DNA from: an uncultured Clostridia bacterium
GTDB taxonomy: Bacteria > Bacillota > Clostridia > Christensenellales > Pumilibacteraceae
Assembly: GCA_934277845.1 (NCBI GenBank)
Contig: CAKQVV010000061.1
Span: forward strand, 1 to 9,248
Direction: 5' to 3'
Length of the DNA stretch: 9,248 bases
Shown here: positions 5,834 through 9,248 of the stretch, piece after piece
Numbering within the stretch: position 1 is the stretch's first letter
Layout of the letters: the number at the start of each line of letters is the position of its first letter
The notes under the pieces: generated by a model
Told to the model about the DNA's origin: nothing
What the model saw: only the letters and a program-made list of their open reading frames with translations
The model's database searches: none
Translations under genes and position numbers: made by a program

Positions 5834-6700
5834 TTACACCCAAATTCCTTTCGGATTTTTGAAAACGTCGTACTCATCGTCGGCGCATCTCTTAAAACGT
5901 TCTGCCTGTTCGGGAGTAGTGTATTTGAGTAGCGACGTACTTTCGCCGCGCTTCGCACCGTAACGCTTGGATGTTGACTGATAAAAGCACTCTTGCAAAA
6001 CAGAGTAGGACATTTGTTCGCCGCGTTGCTTCCAAAACTCGGAATGGCACAATAACGGTTTTGTTATATACCGTCTTGTTTTGTAAATCGGGTTGCCGCT
6101 TTCGTCGCGCATTTGCAGTTTGTTTCCGTTTTCGCTTTTGGCGTTTCCCATTGTCTTTACTTTCCATCTATCCGTGATAGGCAGATAGTACAAGAAAAGA
6201 TTTCGCCTGTTCGGCCCGGTTACTGTTAAAGCGCAGATAATGTTCTTATCCGTTTGCAGAAAACCTATGTAGTTTACGGCAAAATCATAACAATGCCGAA
6301 AGTACATTTCTATTTCTTCCTCATCGGGAAAGTCTTGCCAAAACTCCCGATTGCCGCCGAATTGCAAGCATTCCAAAACCTTATTCTTTCCGCGTGGATG
6401 AAATTGTGCATTTAGCTTTTTTATTGTTTCGGCAATTTCGGTTTGAAATATGCCGGTTTTGCGTTTCAGCCAATGCACCGAGTATTCCGCTTGCGCTTCT
6501 ACAAGATAGTTGTCTTGTGCAGGCAAATCTTGCTGTCTGAATGCAAGAACGGAAATAGTAGCGTGCTTCTCTCTCGGATAAAGCCAAGTATAATCGTGAT
6601 TACTGTAATAGCCTATATTTTTACCTCCTTTATAGATTTTCGGAATAAAACAAAATCGGCTCTCCGTTCGAAAGCCGACCTTAAAATGTCTGTTCGACAA
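5834..6700 (-). CDS. MobV/Pre (TnpZ)-like relaxase homologue with degenerate catalytic motif
   Basis: Up to 288 residues (numbered from TTG6700). MobV/Pre-like landmarks: Y-K-G-G-K...N-H-D-Y near 23-37; Y-L-V-E-A-Q-A-E-Y (65-73); N-K-V-L-E (106-110) to E-F-W (119-121); an acidic E-E-E-I-E-M-Y-F...C-Y-D-F-A stretch (127-141); I-I-C-A-L then L-Y-Y-L-P-I-T (154-176); F-W-K-Q-R-G and S-V-L-Q-E-C-F-Y...R-Y-G-A-K-R-G-E (222-253). The usual H-x-D-E-x-x-P-H-x-H metal/catalytic motif should lie at about 160-169, but the sequence reads TVTGPNRRNLF, with none of those histidines. It is also shorter than many MobV proteins. The frame is otherwise intact. The start is unclear: TTG6700 has no site, while a perfect AAAGGAGGT (6631-6623) precedes an in-frame ATA. 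It may be a non-catalytic derivative or a decayed relaxase. Confidence 0.65.
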   Translation of the reverse strand: MSNRHFKVGFRTESRFCFIPKIYKGGKNIGYYSNHDYTWLYPREKHATISVLAFRQQDLPAQDNYLVEAQAEYSVHWLKRKTGIFQTEIAETIKKLNAQFHPRGKNKVLECLQFGGNREFWQDFPDEEEIEMYFRHCYDFAVNYIGFLQTDKNIICALTVTGPNRRNLFLYYLPITDRWKVKTMGNAKSENGNKLQMRDESGNPIYKTRRYITKPLLCHSEFWKQRGEQMSYSVLQECFYQSTSKRYGAKRGESTSLLKYTTPEQAERFKRCADDEYDVFKNPKGIWV

Positions 6701-6799
6701 TATTAAGTTTTTGTTTCGCTTTGTGCAAGCGCCTCCTATATATAAGCCACGAGAACACCGAAAATATTACATCAAATTAAAAATTTTCAAAAAATTTTT

Positions 6800-7825
6800 T
6801 CAGTGCGCTATTTTTTTGCCTGTATAATACTCGTAAAATGCTCGCAATCGGCCGTTTCGCATATTGGCAACAAAAGGATAAAGCCGCTCTGTTAGGCATT
6901 GTTCTACGGTTTTCTTTAACGGTTTTGCAAGTTTTTCCACCGCAGTATAAATACTCTCGAATGCCTTGTGCGAGTCGTGTAAACCGTTTCTTTCGCGGTT
7001 TTTTACTTCCATGCACAGCCGAACATATACGCCTTGTATGATTAGCGGTTGCTCCTCGTAATAATCTTTGAAATGTTGCTGTTCTATTTTCGACGCGGTT
7101 GAAAGATAGTTTTCTATGTCGGCATTGATTTTATCTTCGTCAAATAGATAGTAGCGAAGTATATAGCGGCACAGCTCGCCGATACTGTAAAACCAACTTA
7201 TGAACGGAAGAATATCTCCGAATATGCCCCTTATGACAAATTCTATTTCTACGTCAAGGAAATCGGGCAACTCAAAGTCGCGTATATATATTTCCCAAAG
7301 CTTCCAAACAATATCGTCCGATGTATTGTCTTTGCTCAGATCGTAAGCGTCCAATTTTCGTCTTGCGCGACGGAAAGTAGAAGATACCGCACCTTGCGTA
7401 ATGCCGAGTTCTTCCGCGATGTCCTTTTGGAATATTCCCTCGTCCACAGCGAATCGATAAACTTTCCGTTCTTGCGGCGTCAGTGTACTTAAAGCTCGAA
7501 TTCTATCCAACCGCTCATTGGAAATAGTAGAAAACGGAATATCTTGTTTTATCCATTTTTGTTGTTTTAGAGGAGACAATGTTTCCTCATCTTCCGGAAA
7601 AGGCTCGTTATGTCGATACACCTTGTGCCAATTATTATACTCGAATCTATCTAATTCGCGTAATGCTTGCCACTCGTTTTCCGTAACTTCTATTTCGATA
7701 AACCGTTTGTCCCAGATATGGAAGTTCGCTTTATCCTCGTCGTTGCACGGATAGTAATACAAAAACTTGCCTTTCGTTTTGGCAGGTTTTTTCTTTTTAT
7801 TCAGATGATACGCTAATTTATCCAT
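6800..7825 (-). CDS. Sigma-70 region-4-like HTH protein of the element
   Basis: 341 residues from ATG7825. Residues about 106-162 read as sigma-70 region 4: L-S-T-L-T-P-Q-E-R-K-V-Y-R, then Q-K-D-I-A-E-E-L-G-I-T-Q-G-A-V-S-S-T-F-R-R-A-R-R-K-L, a typical -35-binding helix-turn-helix. No region 2 is visible, so it is more likely a regulator than a full sigma factor. The N-terminal 100 residues are polar with a Lys-rich patch (10-20), and the C-terminal half (165-341) is an unrecognised, probably helical domain. It could switch mobilisation or recombinase genes. An in-frame GTG at 7831 overlaps the -10 region and is rejected. There is no Shine-Dalgarno sequence; see the promoter entry. Followed after 99 bases by the MobV-like gene on the same strand. 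Confidence 0.8.
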   Translation of the reverse strand: MDKLAYHLNKKKKPAKTKGKFLYYYPCNDEDKANFHIWDKRFIEIEVTENEWQALRELDRFEYNNWHKVYRHNEPFPEDEETLSPLKQQKWIKQDIPFSTISNERLDRIRALSTLTPQERKVYRFAVDEGIFQKDIAEELGITQGAVSSTFRRARRKLDAYDLSKDNTSDDIVWKLWEIYIRDFELPDFLDVEIEFVIRGIFGDILPFISWFYSIGELCRYILRYYLFDEDKINADIENYLSTASKIEQQHFKDYYEEQPLIIQGVYVRLCMEVKNRERNGLHDSHKAFESIYTAVEKLAKPLKKTVEQCLTERLYPFVANMRNGRLRAFYEYYTGKKIAH

Positions 7826-7840
7826 ACCCACATTATATCA
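7825..7840 (-). promoter_or_regulatory. Extended -10 promoter, apparently leaderless start
   Basis: Minus strand TGATATAAT (7840-7832) is an extended -10 (TG-n-TATAAT). Six bases after it comes the ATG of the sigma-like gene, so transcription should begin at or next to the A of ATG. No good -35 and no ribosome binding site are present, in contrast to the other genes here. Confidence 0.55.
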
Positions 7841-8085
7841 TAATATTGTTGACAAATGCTGTCACTAATAGAAAAAATCTTTAATTATTTTATGTACGGA
7901 ATAACGCACCAAAACATCCCAAAATTGCGGCAATTTTCAATGCCTAAGCAGGATAAAGAAAATCCCACACTCGGGATTTTCGAGATTAAAGCAAGCGGGA
8001 AACCCGCTTCTTTTTTGGGGCGCATACAAGTATGTAGACGACTGAAAATACTACGAAAGAAATTTCAAATTCTTGAGTAAAACGC
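7841..8085 (+). other. Gene-free divergent spacer with three consecutive hairpins
   Basis: No supported ORF. Perfect hairpins: AAAATTG/CAATTTT (7921-7937, loop CGG), GAAAATCCC/GGGATTTTC (7958-7981, 6-base loop) and AAGCGGG/CCCGCTT (7993-8009, loop AAA). The last is followed by CTTTTTT (8010-8016) and forms a classic + strand terminator. No gene on the + strand needs it, so the stretch may encode a small RNA or hold a transfer-origin-like structure. Confidence 0.6.
7993..8016 (+). terminator. Strong rho-independent terminator without an upstream gene
   Basis: Seven perfect pairs (AAGCGGG/CCCGCTT), three-base loop, then CTTTTTT. It would shield the TnpV promoter at 8086 from upstream + strand transcription, or end a small RNA. 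Confidence 0.8.
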
Positions 8086-8124
8086 TTGACAAAAGCATAG
8101 TTACACACTATCGTATTGATACGA
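8086..8124 (+). promoter_or_regulatory. Promoter plus palindromic operator of the TnpV/RHH operon
   Basis: TTGACA (8086-8091), 17-base spacer, TATCGT (8109-8114), with the palindrome TCGTATTGATACGA (8111-8124) over the -10 and start site. It closely copies the 5789-5829 promoter (same -35, spacer, -10 and half-site TATCGTAT), so both are probably bound by the same regulator. Leader about 28 bases. Confidence 0.8.
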
Positions 8125-8148
8125 CGAAAGAAAATCGGAGGTGGAACT

Positions 8149-8505
8149 ATGAACAAAGCAAAAGTAATGCAAAAAGTGAAAAATGGAGAAGGTTTGACCG
8201 TAGCAGAAATCAAGGTTTATCAAAAGACTGTTAAACCTCAAAAACACGTTTACGGTAAGTACAGAACGCTTGCAAAACGGTATCTGGCGGACAAAGGAAT
8301 CGATTGGACGATTGCTGATCTTCCCGAATACTTGCACGGCGTAGACAAAGCCGCCGACGAACTGTACGAAACGATGTATGAAAAGTTCTCGAAAGAAGAG
8401 CGTTTCAAAAGGTCGGCAGACTTTATGGAAAACCTGAAAAGGGAAACGGAAATGCAAAGGCTTATCGAAGAAGAAATCTTAAATGGAATCGTTTATGTAA
8501 AATAA
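8149..8505 (+). CDS. tnpV: TnpV family transposon-encoded protein
   Basis: 118 residues. The core from about residue 34 matches the TnpV family of Tn4451-type transposons: Y-G-K-Y-R-x-L-x-K-R-Y-L (35-46), L-P-E-Y-L-H-x-V-D-x-A-A (58-69), a charged helix, then E-x-x-x-M-Q...E-E-E-I-L-N-G-I-V-Y (100-116, corresponding to the family's A-E-E-I-x-x-x-E-L-V-Y end). The usual N-terminal motif is replaced by an unrelated Lys-rich segment. TnpV's function is not well established; it accompanies TnpX-type recombinases. GGAGG seven bases before ATG8149 fixes the start; an ATG at 8116 lies inside the operator. First gene of a + strand operon, 11 bases ahead of the RHH-like gene. Confidence 0.8.
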   Translation: MNKAKVMQKVKNGEGLTVAEIKVYQKTVKPQKHVYGKYRTLAKRYLADKGIDWTIADLPEYLHGVDKAADELYETMYEKFSKEERFKRSADFMENLKRETEMQRLIEEEILNGIVYVK

Positions 8506-8516
8506 CGGAGGTTTTT

Positions 8517-8738
8517 ATGGAAAAGAAAGAAACAACGCCGCGAAGAGCGGCAAGAAGAAGTTATGAGGAACGCAACAAAGATAAGCGCAAGCAGACGAGC
8601 GGGAATTTCGGAACGATGATTCCGCGCGAGTTGTTCGACGAAATCAACGAGTTTTTGACGAAGAACCATATCACGAAAGTTCAGTTGATCTTCAAAGGGT
8701 ACGAAGCGTTAAAAGCGGAGTATGAAAAGAAAGTATAA
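8517..8738 (+). CDS. Small basic RHH-like DNA-binding protein, copy 2
   Basis: 73 residues, paralogue of the product at 5477-5767. Shared features are R-K-Y/S-Y-E-E-x-N-K, K-R-K, T-S-G-N-F, T-M-I-P-R-E-L, an I-N-x-F-L helix, T-K-V-x-L-I and G-Y-E. The acidic C-terminal tail of copy 1 is missing. GGAGG sits five bases before ATG8517. Being second in an operon whose promoter carries the shared palindrome, it is a natural candidate for autorepressor, possibly cross-talking with copy 1. RHH fold inferred, not proven; no toxin-like partner is adjacent. Confidence 0.75.
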   Translation: MEKKETTPRRAARRSYEERNKDKRKQTSGNFGTMIPRELFDEINEFLTKNHITKVQLIFKGYEALKAEYEKKV

Positions 8739-8760
8739 CTATGAAATAAGGAGGAAAATT

Positions 8761-8802
8761 GTGTTTAACGGAGAGAGAGAACATAGTATCCGCACAAGGT
8801 AA
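8761..8802 (+). CDS. Possible 13-residue peptide (VFNGEREHSIRTR)
   Basis: GTG8761 is preceded by AAGGAGG with a six-base spacer, an excellent ribosome binding site, but the frame stops after 13 codons. It contains AGAGAACAT, so it encodes R-E-H as does the minus-strand frame near 5330-5390. It may be a leader peptide coupling translation to the downstream small ORF, or the remnant of a longer gene. Confidence 0.4.
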   Translation: MFNGEREHSIRTR

Positions 8803-8814
8803 TATCGAGGGGAA

Positions 8815-8982
8815 GTGGGAGAAGAAAATCGTGTGGATATTGATTTACAAACGAACAGAGTCAGAAAATTGCCGCTTAATTTAAGCGACGAAGAGTTAAA
8901 CGTAAGCGCGACCGTGCTTGCAAATAAATTACTGGATTACGTAAGACGGTGCGGCACTTACGAGAATATGCCGCTGGAATAA
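8815..8982 (+). CDS. Small unknown protein upstream of second recombinase
   Basis: 55 residues from GTG8815 (49 from GTG8833): ...LPLNLSDEELNVSATVLANKLLDYVRRCG... No family recognised. GAGGGG is close before 8815 and GGGAG lies about 11 bases before 8833, so the start is open. It holds the same place before the serine recombinase as the small ORF at 5094-5300, without clear sequence similarity to it. Confidence 0.5.
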   Translation: MGEENRVDIDLQTNRVRKLPLNLSDEELNVSATVLANKLLDYVRRCGTYENMPLE

Positions 8983-9005
8983 GTTTTTAAGAAAGAGGAG
9001 AAGGA

Positions 9006-9248
9006 TTGAAGAAAGCGGTAATATATGCAAGATTCAGTTCGCACAGTCAGGCCGAACAGTCAATCGAAGGACAACTTCGGGAATGCTACGAGTATGCAAA
9101 AAGACAAGACCTTCTCGTTGTAGCCGAATACATAGACCGTGCGCTTACGGGAACGACGGATAAACGCCCCGTGTCAAACGTTTCTCCAGTCGAATACCGT
9201 GCCAAGCGGGAAATTTTTGTCGTCGCAAAGTTCGTTGTAAATCCGCGG
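9006..9248 (+). CDS. Second serine recombinase, N-terminus only, breaks off near 9170
   Basis: TTG9006 has GAGGAG five bases upstream. The first 55 residues are a clear serine-recombinase N-terminus: A-V-I-Y-A-R-F-S-S (catalytic serine region), A-E-Q-S-I-E-G-Q-L-R-E-C, Y-I-D-R-A-L-T-G-T-T-D-K-R-P, closely matching the first recombinase (T-E-Q-S-I-E-G-Q-L-R, Y-I-D-R-A-V-S-G-K-T-D-K-R). After D-K-R-P (near 9170) the frame stays open but reads VSNVSPVEYRAKR..., not the expected EFQ-M-L segment. Either the gene is truncated by a junction or the sequence is joined to unrelated DNA. The window ends before a stop. Confidence 0.75.
   Translation, partial: MKKAVIYARFSSHSQAEQSIEGQLRECYEYAKRQDLLVVAEYIDRALTGTTDKRPVSNVSPVEYRAKREIFVVAKFVVNPR
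9174..9248 (-). CDS. Possible C-terminal end of an unrelated gene
   Basis: Read on the minus strand, the bases beyond the recombinase break give ...IYNELCDDKNFPLGTVFDWRNV and a TGA at 9176-9174. Codon choice and composition look more protein-like than the plus-strand reading, so this may be the 3' end of another gene entering from the right. The sample is only 24 codons; no family recognised. Confidence 0.3.
   Translation of the reverse strand, partial: PRIYNELCDDKNFPLGTVFDWRNV

Larger units (their letters stand above)
3605..9170. mobile_element. Integrated Tn4451-like mobilisable element, left end at tRNA-Glu
   Basis: From the tRNA-Glu 3' end rightwards the sequence becomes more AT-rich. 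It encodes a large serine recombinase facing the tRNA, a MobV-like protein, two RHH-like paralogues, a sigma-like protein, TnpV and a second serine recombinase. Tn4451/Tn4453 carry TnpX (serine recombinase), TnpV and TnpZ (Mob/Pre relaxase), which fits this set. No second copy of the tRNA 3' end was found, so the right attachment site lies outside the window or has been lost; the right coordinate marks only where similarity to the second recombinase ends. It may be two nested elements rather than one. Confidence 0.75.

Noticed and set aside
6800..7825. Full sigma factor
   Set aside because: Only a region-4-like helix-turn-helix is recognisable; no region 2 (-10 binding) segment is visible in the N-terminal half.
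7856..8080. Plus-strand 74-codon ORF in the divergent spacer
   Set aside because: No ribosome binding site, and it reads straight through the hairpins and a strong terminator.
9006..9170. Right attachment site (tRNA-Glu 3' copy) at the end of the window
   Set aside because: I looked for the tRNA 3' sequence (GGTTCGAATCCC, AGGGGTCACCA) in the right part of the window and did not find it.

Overview
The window suggests an uncultured Firmicutes/Clostridia-type bacterium. The evidence is strong AGGAGG-type ribosome binding sites, sigma-A promoters with 17-base spacers, a CIRCE heat-shock operator and Tn4451-family transposon proteins. This assignment is an inference from gene style, not a taxonomic match.

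Region 1 (1-3604) looks like host chromosome with GC-rich codon use. It begins with a palindrome-rich repeat (a 77-base block present twice, 160 bases apart). Three single-gene units on the + strand follow, each with a good promoter: a metal/arsenic-efflux-like membrane protein of the ArsP type with a His/Cys-rich loop, an SdpI-family membrane protein with a structured leader, and an Hsp20 small heat-shock protein under a CIRCE (HrcA) operator. A promoter then drives tRNA-Met(CAT) and tRNA-Glu(TTC).

Region 2 (about 3605 to the right end) is a more AT-rich integrated mobile element starting at the 3' end of tRNA-Glu. On the minus strand, read from the centre leftwards, it holds a sigma-70-region-4-like protein, a MobV/Pre-like relaxase homologue that has lost the expected metal-binding histidines, a small basic protein probably of ribbon-helix-helix (RHH) type, a small ORF, and a large serine recombinase. 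The recombinase reading frame runs into the tRNA-Glu gene, so its last 20 codons are antisense tRNA. On the plus strand from about 8086 a second module reads TnpV, a paralogue of the RHH-like protein, a 13-residue peptide, a small ORF, and the start of a second serine recombinase. TnpV, a serine recombinase and a MobV-like protein together recall Tn4451/Tn4453 mobilisable transposons.

The two halves are arranged as mirror images: RHH-like gene, then a short stretch carrying AGAGAACAT motifs, then a small ORF, then a serine recombinase. The two module promoters are near copies (TTGACA, 17 bases, TATCGT), with the -10 embedded in a palindrome TATCGTAT-NN-ATACGA. This is best read as a shared operator, perhaps bound by the RHH-like proteins. 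The second recombinase loses family similarity after about 60 residues (near 9170), where the sequence appears to join something unrelated: a truncation, a recombination junction or an assembly break.
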